IMG/VR virus record: IMGVR_UViG_3300030116_003700 | Span: 1 to 34,810 of that record | Strand: one strand, 5' to 3' | Length of the DNA stretch: 34,810 bases | Source of the DNA: a virus | Shown here: positions 23,076-30,884 of the stretch, in pieces | How positions within the stretch are numbered: position 1 is the first letter of the stretch | How the letters are laid out: every line of letters begins with the position of its first letter | Position numbers and translations under genes: made by a program | The notes under the pieces: model-generated | Databases searched by the model: none | What the model was told of the DNA's origin: nothing | Seen by the model: only the letters and a program-made list of their open reading frames with translations

Positions 23076-25648
23076 TTTTCATCTACTCCTGCTTTTGGAA
23101 ATATTAATTTGCGAAGTTCATCGTATAATCTTTCGTAGTCCTTACGCAATTTGGTAGCCAACTTGACTACTTTAAGGTTTTTATCTTCTAGTTTAATAAC
23201 CTTTTTACCTAATTGTTTATCACCCTTTACTACACCTAGCGATTTTAATACCTTAATAACATCTGCTAACTTAAGGAAATCATGTCCAAAGTATTCTGTT
23301 GGGTCGGCAACATTTAGGATTGTTTTTAATTTCTTCTTTTGAGTTTTATTTAGGGATTCAAGAATAAGCCCTGTATCTTCTTTGACTATAATATCATCTG
23401 ATTCACCTAAGTAATCTAGTAAATCTCCAAGTGATTTTTTAGTATCTTTAGAAGCCTCTTCATAATATGGGAATCTTGTATATTTAGTTCTATTAATCAT
23501 TTTGACCTTTCCTTTCTTATCACGGATTATACCCATATTATTTCTTTGAGGTTCTTTGACCTCTTCTTTCTTCCAACCAACCTTTCGCCAAATTTCATCA
23601 TCTGAAAACTTTCTTGTACCATCTTCATTTTTAATATCCTTTAATCTTTCAGTTTCCTTATCAATAAAGTTTCTTAATTTTTCTCCTCTTGCTGGTCCTT
23701 TTGGTTCTTCTTCTTCTCTTTTACTTCTAAATTTCTTATTACCTTTCTTATCAAAGTAAAAGTCGCCACCTACTGTTGATGATTTAATTCCTCTTCTTGT
23801 AGGTTTAAATTCTTCTTCTTCTTTAGGACCTTTTGCTGGTTCAATAAATCTAACTTCTTCATCTGTTTCTTCTACTTGTCTATCTCTAAGTAATTCAGTT
23901 AATAGGTTTCTATTACCTTTACCTGTTCTACTAAACTTCATATGTGCTTTTAGTAAATAATAAAATATAGTTTTACCTTGTACTTTTTCATCACCTTGAC
24001 TTCTGATACTTTTTTCAATATCTTCAAGAGCCTTTTTATTTTTACCTTTGAATTTTCTACTAATAGATTCATCATTCATAATTCTAAACATCTGCATAAT
24101 AACTTCATTTCTATTATCTGCTGATATTTTCTTAATAGCATTATTGTATCTTCTTTGTATTCCTACAACTGATACTTTACCTGTTTGAGAATCTAATACT
24201 ACACCTTCTTTGACCGCTTTAACTAAAGCAGGTAAAATAGTTTGTTCTAGTTTAATATAATCTTGTAATGCTGATTGTCCTTCTTTTGGTTTAATACCTG
24301 CTAAACCATCAGTAAATCCTTGAAGCCAATAAGCAAAGTCAATAGGAGGATTGTCATATTGTTGTGTTTTAGCATGTTCCTCCCAAACTTTTTCATAAAT
24401 AATTGATAATGTATTTGTAGGTGGTAAAAACATAGGTGGATTACCCATTCTATTTACTTTAATTTCTAATTCAGTTTTCTTTTCTTCATTAGCCTTTTCA
24501 TATTCTTGTAAAGAAGAACCTACTAATTTTAGTATTTCATTAACAATAGGTTTTAATGTTCCTGCACCTGCTGAAAACCATGAGTTATCTTGTAAATCTA
24601 CTTTAACAAATCTAGGTTGTAAAAATTCAGAACTTTGTTTTTTAGTTAATGCAGGACTTAATCTATCGTTCTTACCCCATATAGGAGTAATTCTTAGTGT
24701 TCTTGTAACATTAGACATTTGACCTATTTTATTACCTTCTGATTTTGCTAATAGAGAAGTTTTGGTTCTACCTGCTACTGCTTCTGTTCTTTTCTTTGCT
24801 GCTTCAGCCTCTTCAGAATCTAATGCGTTTTTAATAGCAGTTAATTTTTTTGTTACTTCTTCTACATTTACATCTTTATAAGTAGGTAATTTTTCTTCAA
24901 TAAATTTAGTAATTCTTTTAGACATTAAATCTTTACCTGTTGTTGAAGAACCAATTAACTGTACTAAATCATATGTAATTTGAGCAGGACCTGATTGTAA
25001 ATAATCACTCCATAAAGCATCTGCTTCAGAAGGCTTAATTTCTCTTCTTAGTGCTTCTCTAAGTTTTCTTTCAGCCTCTTCTTTTTTCTTTCTTTTTTCT
25101 GCTCTTTCTTTACCTTCAGCAATTTCAGCCTGTCTTTCTTTACCCCTTCTTTTAATTTTACGCTGTTGTTCATCTCTAATTAGTTTATCACCAAATGCAT
25201 AAAATTGTTCTAGTCTTACTGCATCTGAAGTTCCTGAAAAAGTATCGGGGCTAATATCAAAAGGTTTATCTTGAAAAGGTTCTGCTGGTTCAGGTTGTCC
25301 TAAATCAAATCTTTTTCTTCTATCTTTTTCTCTATCTTCAGGTTCATTAGGATTTTGATATTCTCTACCAGCCGCTTCTCTTTGTTCTGATGTTCTACCT
25401 GTATCGGGAAATATGATATTTTCCATTTTTTCATCAGGGTATTCTTCTGCAAGAATATCCATAATAATAGTAGATAATAGTTTTTCTCTACCACCTTCAT
25501 TCCAAATTTTCTTGGCTTTTTTATCAATCCTTCTCCAATCCTTAGCAGTAAAATTAATTGCTTTTAGTATATCTTCATAATTAGAACTCACGGCTTTCGC
25601 TAAGAGTTCATCTAAATAATCCTCAATTAAAGCCGTTGATGTAATCAT
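23072..25648 (-). CDS. 858-residue charged protein of unknown function
   Basis: ATG 25648 is chosen, with AAGGA about 9 bases upstream; TTG 25654 lies closer to that site and is less likely. It is hydrophilic and mostly helical. Residues about 150-205 are a strongly basic helix-rich stretch (KIKRRGKERQAEIAEGKERA) that could be coiled-coil or bind DNA. Residues about 600-700 are low-complexity with alternating Glu and Lys/Arg blocks. A region near 320-400 has more mixed structure (TLRITPIWGKNDRLSP). There are no membrane segments and no catalytic motif I recognise. It sits between portal and ligase. Possible roles include an internal or injected head protein or packaging factor, but nothing seen decides this. 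Confidence 0.75.
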   Translation of the reverse strand: MITSTALIEDYLDELLAKAVSSNYEDILKAINFTAKDWRRIDKKAKKIWNEGGREKLLSTIIMDILAEEYPDEKMENIIFPDTGRTSEQREAAGREYQNPNEPEDREKDRRKRFDLGQPEPAEPFQDKPFDISPDTFSGTSDAVRLEQFYAFGDKLIRDEQQRKIKRRGKERQAEIAEGKERAEKRKKKEEAERKLREALRREIKPSEADALWSDYLQSGPAQITYDLVQLIGSSTTGKDLMSKRITKFIEEKLPTYKDVNVEEVTKKLTAIKNALDSEEAEAAKKRTEAVAGRTKTSLLAKSEGNKIGQMSNVTRTLRITPIWGKNDRLSPALTKKQSSEFLQPRFVKVDLQDNSWFSAGAGTLKPIVNEILKLVGSSLQEYEKANEEKKTELEIKVNRMGNPPMFLPPTNTLSIIYEKVWEEHAKTQQYDNPPIDFAYWLQGFTDGLAGIKPKEGQSALQDYIKLEQTILPALVKAVKEGVVLDSQTGKVSVVGIQRRYNNAIKKISADNRNEVIMQMFRIMNDESISRKFKGKNKKALEDIEKSIRSQGDEKVQGKTIFYYLLKAHMKFSRTGKGNRNLLTELLRDRQVEETDEEVRFIEPAKGPKEEEEFKPTRRGIKSSTVGGDFYFDKKGNKKFRSKREEEEPKGPARGEKLRNFIDKETERLKDIKNEDGTRKFSDDEIWRKVGWKKEEVKEPQRNNMGIIRDKKGKVKMINRTKYTRFPYYEEASKDTKKSLGDLLDYLGESDDIIVKEDTGLILESLNKTQKKKLKTILNVADPTEYFGHDFLKLADVIKVLKSLGVVKGDKQLGKKVIKLEDKNLKVVKLATKLRKDYERLYDELRKLIFPKAGVDEK

Positions 25649-25650
25649 GT

Positions 25651-25875
25651 TCAAACTTCCTTCATCTTTTTACTTACTCTCGGTCCACCTACAATAACCC
25701 CTGGAACTGATTGTGCATTAATATCTTTTGCTTCAGGTGGGGTTTCAGGTACACCAGCAGGAACAGTATTTACTGTTTGCTTTTGCACAGGTTCGGGTGT
25801 GTTCACTTTCTTTTGCATACTTTCTATTTCTTTCTTTGCTGCTTGTAGTCTTCTGTTAATTATATCTTTATTCAT
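25651..25875 (-). CDS. Short helical protein after the portal gene
   Basis: ATG 25875 gives 74 residues starting MNKDIINRRLQAAKKEI. An upstream ATG at 25965 would overlap the portal gene by 89 bases and has no comparable signal, while AAGGAGA lies about 10 bases before 25875, in the portal's last codons. A short basic helix is followed by a Pro/Val-rich, flexible tail (VPAGVPETPPEAKD). It could be a portal accessory or scaffold-like peptide. No family recognised. Confidence 0.55.
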   Translation of the reverse strand: MNKDIINRRLQAAKKEIESMQKKVNTPEPVQKQTVNTVPAGVPETPPEAKDINAQSVPGVIVGGPRVSKKMKEV

Positions 25876-25876
25876 T

Positions 25877-27484
25877 TTAACCAACTCTCCTTTCTGTTCT
25901 TCTATCAACATTATTATTTGCTGCTTCTTGAGGTAGACCTGTATTTCTTTTAGGAGGTCCAACACTCATTGATGGTTTATTTCTACTTGCAAATGCTTCT
26001 TCTTGCATTTGTCCTAATTGACTTGCATCAATATCTGTTCCTGCATATGGGTCAGTTTTTAATGGTTCATCACTACCGCCTTTACCTTTTGGTTGTTCTT
26101 TAGGTTCAGGTGGTGGTTTAGAGAATATAAAGTTTCCATCTTCATCCATATCTACTTCAAATCCTAAGTTCTTAATTTGTGTAGCCATATTAATTTCAAT
26201 TTCTCTCTTTCTTAATTCAGCCACATTATCTTCTTCTTCGGAACGGAGTAATGTAAGTTTCCAATCTGTAATACCAAATTCTCCTACTAAATATGGGAAT
26301 AGGTATAGATTATATACATTTTGAGCCATCTCTACACTTCTATTAGTTACAAGAATCTGCATACCTTCGTTATTCAATCCACCACTTGTTGATGAATCCG
26401 CCATAAAGATATTACTTACTCCATAGAATGCTGAAATTCTAGTTCTCAAATCTTCTTTAACATTGATATAATCCATTTCCTTTAATGTATTCATAAACTG
26501 AATCCACTCAACAGAACCTTTCTGTCCTCCTTCAGTTTCAATACCCATAATAGGAATATAATGTGGGTCTTTTTCTAACTTCTCTTTTACACCTTTCCAA
26601 TACTTAACAAGTGATTCCATGTTATTTGTTTGTACTGCAAGAATACCTCTTGGTGTTCTAGCCTTTGTATAAGATGTATTAATGTATGTTTCCATAGCAG
26701 TTAAAGTAGTAATATGACTCCATAATGTTAAGATAGGAGGGAAGCCATATAATCTACTTGGATTGTATTTACTAATATGAATAACTTCTCCTTTAATGAA
26801 ATATTGGTCCTCTCCATGCACTCTATTAATATAATGAACAGGGTGTAATTTAGAATTACATTCAGGACAATTTCCTGGTGTATCACTATATACTTCTCTA
26901 TGAGTTAAACAAGTATAATGTGCACACCCTTTATCTCCTTCTTGGTCTACATCAATATACATAGTTAATGGGTCGCCTCTATAAATCTCTTTAATTCTAT
27001 GCATAGCCATATTACCTTCTTCATCTAAGTAATATTCTTTAACTAAAATTAAATAAGCATCATCAGCGATATTTAAATCAGTTTCTAATTCTTTTAGTAC
27101 ATCAATAAATCTTTGTTCTGATTCATTTACATACCCATCAAAGAAATTATCAGCATAATGTTTTTGTTGCATAGATGGTTTTCTAAAACTTACACTACCA
27201 CAGTTAGCACACTTCTCTACTTCTTTATCATATTCAGTACCACAATTATTACACTTCTTTACAAAAGCCTTCTCCCAAACATATCCTCTTCTAAATATTT
27301 CAGTCTTTAATTGTGTAATACAAGTTCTAACAACAGTAGATGAATTGGCTACATGGTATAATACAGGTCCAATTACATGTTGTGCATGACGCTTTTCTTG
27401 TATACCTAAATTATAAATATCTTTATCATGCGGTGTAGGAGTTTTTCTCCTAATAAATTTTCCTAAATAATCTCTTAATCCCAT
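25877..27484 (-). CDS. Portal protein with two zinc-ribbon motifs
   Basis: 535 residues after the terminase, in the usual portal position. The core shows portal-like features: an early HVANSSTVVRTCITQLKTEI helix, GEVIHISKYNPSRLYGFPPI (the wing/clip region with G-x-P-P), then TAMETYINTSY, later DLRTRISAFYGVSNIF, and a Pro/Gly/Gln-rich tail. The portal ring is the DNA gate of the head and binds the terminase. Two inserts are unusual: Cys78-x2-Cys81-x10-Cys92-x2-Cys95, and Cys192-x2-His195-x10-Cys206-x2-Cys209. Both have the same spacing and look like zinc ribbons. ATG 27484 overlaps the stop of the endonuclease-like gene by one base, with GGTG about 7 bases upstream. Portal identity is confident; zinc binding is inferred. 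Confidence 0.85.
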   Translation of the reverse strand: MGLRDYLGKFIRRKTPTPHDKDIYNLGIQEKRHAQHVIGPVLYHVANSSTVVRTCITQLKTEIFRRGYVWEKAFVKKCNNCGTEYDKEVEKCANCGSVSFRKPSMQQKHYADNFFDGYVNESEQRFIDVLKELETDLNIADDAYLILVKEYYLDEEGNMAMHRIKEIYRGDPLTMYIDVDQEGDKGCAHYTCLTHREVYSDTPGNCPECNSKLHPVHYINRVHGEDQYFIKGEVIHISKYNPSRLYGFPPILTLWSHITTLTAMETYINTSYTKARTPRGILAVQTNNMESLVKYWKGVKEKLEKDPHYIPIMGIETEGGQKGSVEWIQFMNTLKEMDYINVKEDLRTRISAFYGVSNIFMADSSTSGGLNNEGMQILVTNRSVEMAQNVYNLYLFPYLVGEFGITDWKLTLLRSEEEDNVAELRKREIEINMATQIKNLGFEVDMDEDGNFIFSKPPPEPKEQPKGKGGSDEPLKTDPYAGTDIDASQLGQMQEEAFASRNKPSMSVGPPKRNTGLPQEAANNNVDRRTERRVG

Positions 27485-28866
27485 TATACTACACCACTTT
27501 CTATTTCATCCATCAAAGTCATTTTACAATTATCGTGATATTTAACTACTACTTCAGGGTCAATACCATATTTTTCAAATTCTGTTGGGTTTCTAGCATC
27601 TTTCCAATTTTCATATTTCATTAATTTAAAAATCTCTTGAAGTCTAGGTTTTGCCCAATCAGCCTTCTTGTGTTGTTGTTTGATTCTTATAGCCTCTAAT
27701 AATAGTTTCCCTTGTGCTTTCTTCATTCTTAGGTGAGGCATACACTTATCTAAGATACTTCCTATATCTCCTTGACTGTAAAAATTAAGTCTATGTTGAC
27801 TTCTATTATTCTCTCCTACCTTTTGGTCTAAATGTAATCTACCACATTTTAGTTCTGCTTCAAGTTCTTGGAAAAATGCTTTGCCTCTATTACCTGTTGC
27901 AATCATACCTATTCTTGGTGCATAATTAGAATCCATTGTAATGTAGCCATCAGAATCAATAAAACCAGCAACATAGGAATAAAGGTCTTTCTTAATTAAA
28001 TCTTTTACTAGATAATATTGATTATCAATCTTAGTAGCCTGAGCCTTCTTTAACATTTTAGAAATTGATTGAGGAGTAGATATTTTATTATATCCTTCAG
28101 GTAATCTAGCGTGTACTTCATTAGATGTTAAACCTGGACTTTTACAAATAATATCTACCACATGTGATTCAATAATTTCTTTCTTTGATTTTCTAATTGC
28201 TTGGTGTGGAATATTTTTAATTATCTGTCTTATTTCTTTTTTACAGTCTTTAATAATATTATTATGATTAGTGTATTCAGCACCATAATTTAGTTCTGAT
28301 TTTTCTAATTCACTTTCCCACATCTTACATAGTAATTCTACAATTTGTTCTCTTTGTTTACCATCTTTAATTGAATGTAATTTTTGTATTTTAGATACAT
28401 TAAGAGTCATAGATTTTAATGGGGATTGATATGGTTTTAACCAATATACTGAATCTATACATTTTTGTACATAGTGTTCATATGCTGTAATTAAGTGGTC
28501 AATACCTTTTGTTAACTTTAATTTAGATTCTCCCTTAAATTTTCTTCTCATATCTCTAAGTTCTTTAACAATATCAGGAATATTTTTATCTACAATAATA
28601 GGTTCAATAGGGAATGTTTGAATATAATCTGTTGCTTCAGTTAAATTAATATTCATATTTTTAGAAATGTCTTTTAAAATATCTATTTCATTTCCATATT
28701 GGTTTGATAACCATGAATTAAATTCTTTTTTGAATTGTTCAGCAAGTTTTTCTTTAGGTACTTTTTCTTGTTCATCTAAAACTTTCTTTTGGTCTTGAAT
28801 TCTTTTAACTTCTTGAAGATTTTCTTCTACTTCTTCAATATTAATATCAGCCTTAATTAATACCAT
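27484..28866 (-). CDS. LAGLIDADG endonuclease-like protein with winged-helix domain
   Basis: ATG 28866 is chosen (460 residues); AGGAGGTGG lies 8 bases upstream, whereas GTG 28875 overlaps that site. Residues 298-309 (YVAGFIDSDGYI) form a LAGLIDADG motif with the acidic catalytic position, followed by strands and helices (RIGMIATGNRGKAFFQELEA, then CGRLHLDQ, later HRLNFYSQGDI and LRMKKAQGKLLLEAI) of a single-motif domain, which would act as a dimer. Residues about 228-290 (IICKSPGLTSNEVHARL) look like a winged helix. The first 220 residues are helical and unrecognised. Homing endonucleases cut specific DNA to spread genes. Here the gene is tightly overlapped by its neighbours and may be settled in the operon. 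Confidence 0.82.
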   Translation of the reverse strand: MVLIKADINIEEVEENLQEVKRIQDQKKVLDEQEKVPKEKLAEQFKKEFNSWLSNQYGNEIDILKDISKNMNINLTEATDYIQTFPIEPIIVDKNIPDIVKELRDMRRKFKGESKLKLTKGIDHLITAYEHYVQKCIDSVYWLKPYQSPLKSMTLNVSKIQKLHSIKDGKQREQIVELLCKMWESELEKSELNYGAEYTNHNNIIKDCKKEIRQIIKNIPHQAIRKSKKEIIESHVVDIICKSPGLTSNEVHARLPEGYNKISTPQSISKMLKKAQATKIDNQYYLVKDLIKKDLYSYVAGFIDSDGYITMDSNYAPRIGMIATGNRGKAFFQELEAELKCGRLHLDQKVGENNRSQHRLNFYSQGDIGSILDKCMPHLRMKKAQGKLLLEAIRIKQQHKKADWAKPRLQEIFKLMKYENWKDARNPTEFEKYGIDPEVVVKYHDNCKMTLMDEIESGVV

Positions 28867-30247
28867 AAATTCCACCTCCTATGTTTTGGGGAGTAGGTGA
28901 GGGGTTAAAAAGACTACTCCCATCAATATCTATAAAAGTATCAGAAAATTGTTTTGTAGCATAGTTAGCCAATGCTAATGCAATAACTATATCATCATGT
29001 GCGCCTACACCCTCAATTTTACCATTAGCATTAATACCAAAAGCACCTAATTCTTGTTCAATTAACTGTGTTACTCCTCTTGATGTTTCGTCTTTCATAG
29101 GTAATACTAACTTATGGTTATCAATATTCATTTGAAGATTTAGGATAATTTCTTCTTTCTTTTTTCTACTCATAGTAAATTCTCTAACAGGGAAATCTGA
29201 AATATTTTTAAGTTCCATAGCAAATGCTTTAGCAAATGTATTAGTTTCAATCATTACTATTTCAGGTCTATATCTTCTACATAACTCCATGATATGTTGT
29301 ATATGTTCTCTAAAATCTAGACCCTTTGCTCTAAACATATGAACAACTTGTTTATTCATATCATCATCTACTTCTATAACCATCATTACTGTATAGTCGC
29401 CATTTGCTGATATAGCAGGGTCATAACCAATATAATATCTATACCCTTCTCTTGCTGAAGCATGTAATCTAGCATTTCTATCTTTACACTCATTAATATG
29501 GTTAGGGTCAAATAACATTGTATTTGTACTAATCGGAATACAAAGATATTCTCTTGTAAACTTCATAGAACCTATTTCCATTTTTCTTTCTTCTAATTTT
29601 TCTAAGTTCCATCTATTACCCCAAAGTGCTGAACCATCTTGTTTAATTGCTGGATAGCGTTGAACATCATATGCAGGATTTTCTTCTAATTGTGCAAATA
29701 TATCTGTATATGTAAATGGTGTACCTACCATTCTAAGTGCTGCTGTATGGTGAAGTGTAGGAATCATATCTCCCCAAAACCAATCTGTTACTCTTTGAAT
29801 ACCTGTCATACTAAACTCTTTCAAAGGGTCGTCAATAATAATTTCTTGAGGGTGTAATCCTCTAATCTGTGAACCAACTGAACGCTCTAATATTTCATTA
29901 CCGTTAGTTAAACGCATAGCCCCAACTGCCCAACCGCCTCTAGGTTTAAATTTCTTTAACTGTGGTATATTAGTAAACATTCTATCTATATCTTTCATGT
30001 GTACCATTGTTTGTTTATGGTTAGATGAAATGTATAACATTTGATATGGTGGTTCTTGAAAACATAATTGATAAACACACCATGAATGAAAGAAAACAGA
30101 TTTTCCGTGGTCACGACTACAAATAATAACTGTTCTATCTGTACTTTGTGTAAAGTCTAACCACTCTTGATGAAAATCAGCCAATTCATAACCTAATACT
30201 TTTTCAAAAAAATATTTAAAATTTCCTTTGGACATCTTCAAGTCCAT
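28853..30247 (-). CDS. terL: Terminase large subunit
   Basis: 464 residues from ATG 30247. The ATPase shows Walker A SRDHGKS (44-50), Walker B EIIIDD (135-140) and a coupling motif GTPFTY (175-180). The nuclease domain has IGYDPAISANGDYT with Asp276, IVMIETNTFAKAF with Glu334, and AHDDIVIAL with Asp418/Asp419, the metal-binding acids of the RNase H-like fold. It is the packaging motor: it docks on the portal, pumps DNA and cuts it at the head-full or cos point. The C-terminus overlaps the endonuclease-like gene by 14 bases. The start is not certain: no Shine-Dalgarno precedes ATG 30247, and GGTGA at 30276-30280 would instead favour an in-frame ATT at 30271, adding 8 residues. Confidence 0.93.
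   Translation of the reverse strand: MDLKMSKGNFKYFFEKVLGYELADFHQEWLDFTQSTDRTVIICSRDHGKSVFFHSWCVYQLCFQEPPYQMLYISSNHKQTMVHMKDIDRMFTNIPQLKKFKPRGGWAVGAMRLTNGNEILERSVGSQIRGLHPQEIIIDDPLKEFSMTGIQRVTDWFWGDMIPTLHHTAALRMVGTPFTYTDIFAQLEENPAYDVQRYPAIKQDGSALWGNRWNLEKLEERKMEIGSMKFTREYLCIPISTNTMLFDPNHINECKDRNARLHASAREGYRYYIGYDPAISANGDYTVMMVIEVDDDMNKQVVHMFRAKGLDFREHIQHIMELCRRYRPEIVMIETNTFAKAFAMELKNISDFPVREFTMSRKKKEEIILNLQMNIDNHKLVLPMKDETSRGVTQLIEQELGAFGINANGKIEGVGAHDDIVIALALANYATKQFSDTFIDIDGSSLFNPSPTPQNIGGGIYGIN
28872..28880 (-). promoter_or_regulatory. AGGAGGTGG ribosome binding site inside the terminase gene
   Basis: The strongest Shine-Dalgarno seen in the window. It lies 8 bases (from AGGAGG) before ATG 28866. 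In the terminase frame the same bases help encode the GGGIYGIN C-terminus. Confidence 0.65.
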
Positions 30248-30275
30248 TTCAGATAATAAATCAAGAGTAATATAA

Positions 30276-30884
30276 TCACCAACCCTTTATGAGTTTCCAT
30301 GCTTTTTCCATCGGTCCTTCTTTTTCATTATATACATACCATCTTCTTTTACCCGATGCTTTTAATCTATCTACTGCCCATTTAGGTTGCATTTCACTAT
30401 TTAAAATAAAATCTCTTTGATTATCATAATAATCACTAGTATTATTATTATTTAGTGTTACATTAAAAGGTATATCTTTTTGTATTGCTTCTGCTTTTGC
30501 TGCTTCATTTCTTGGTGCTCTTTGTAATCTATTTACACCTTTTCCTCTAAAGTTAGGAATACCCAAATCTGTTAATGTTTTTTCTTGTTCAGGTGTTGCC
30601 CACCCTAAAACATAATTACCACCATCAACAATTAAATCTTCGTAAGAACCCCAACCTGAATATCCAATAGTTTTTCCTATCATTTCTTTGTTAGGTTTTC
30701 CATCAACATCTACACTTACAATTACAGGATAAAAATATTGTAAATTATTAGCATCTCTAAATGTAACTGCTGATTTAGTATTTCTATTTGGTCTACGGTA
30801 GCCCCAATCTCTTTCTAAATTATCAAGGACTGTTGCTTCAGAAACAGGTCCTTTAATCTGTACTTTAAGATTGGAAATTAACAT
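30276..30884 (-). CDS. 202-residue protein before the terminase
   Basis: An alpha/beta protein with strands at the start (MLISNLKVQIKG), an Asn/Gly-rich middle, and a basic C-terminus (RLKASGKRRWYVYNEKEG, later WKLIKGW). ATG 30884 shares one base with the upstream stop (TAATG), with AGGG about 11 bases before. The final TGG-TGA includes the GGTGA seen before the terminase. It stands where a small terminase subunit would be expected, but no helix-turn-helix was clear, so that role is only a possibility. Confidence 0.6.
   Translation of the reverse strand: MLISNLKVQIKGPVSEATVLDNLERDWGYRRPNRNTKSAVTFRDANNLQYFYPVIVSVDVDGKPNKEMIGKTIGYSGWGSYEDLIVDGGNYVLGWATPEQEKTLTDLGIPNFRGKGVNRLQRAPRNEAAKAEAIQKDIPFNVTLNNNNTSDYYDNQRDFILNSEMQPKWAVDRLKASGKRRWYVYNEKEGPMEKAWKLIKGW

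Noticed and set aside
25876-25965. Longer N-terminus for the 74-residue protein
   Set aside because: It would overlap the portal gene by 89 bases and has no start signal as good as the AAGGAGA before ATG 25875.
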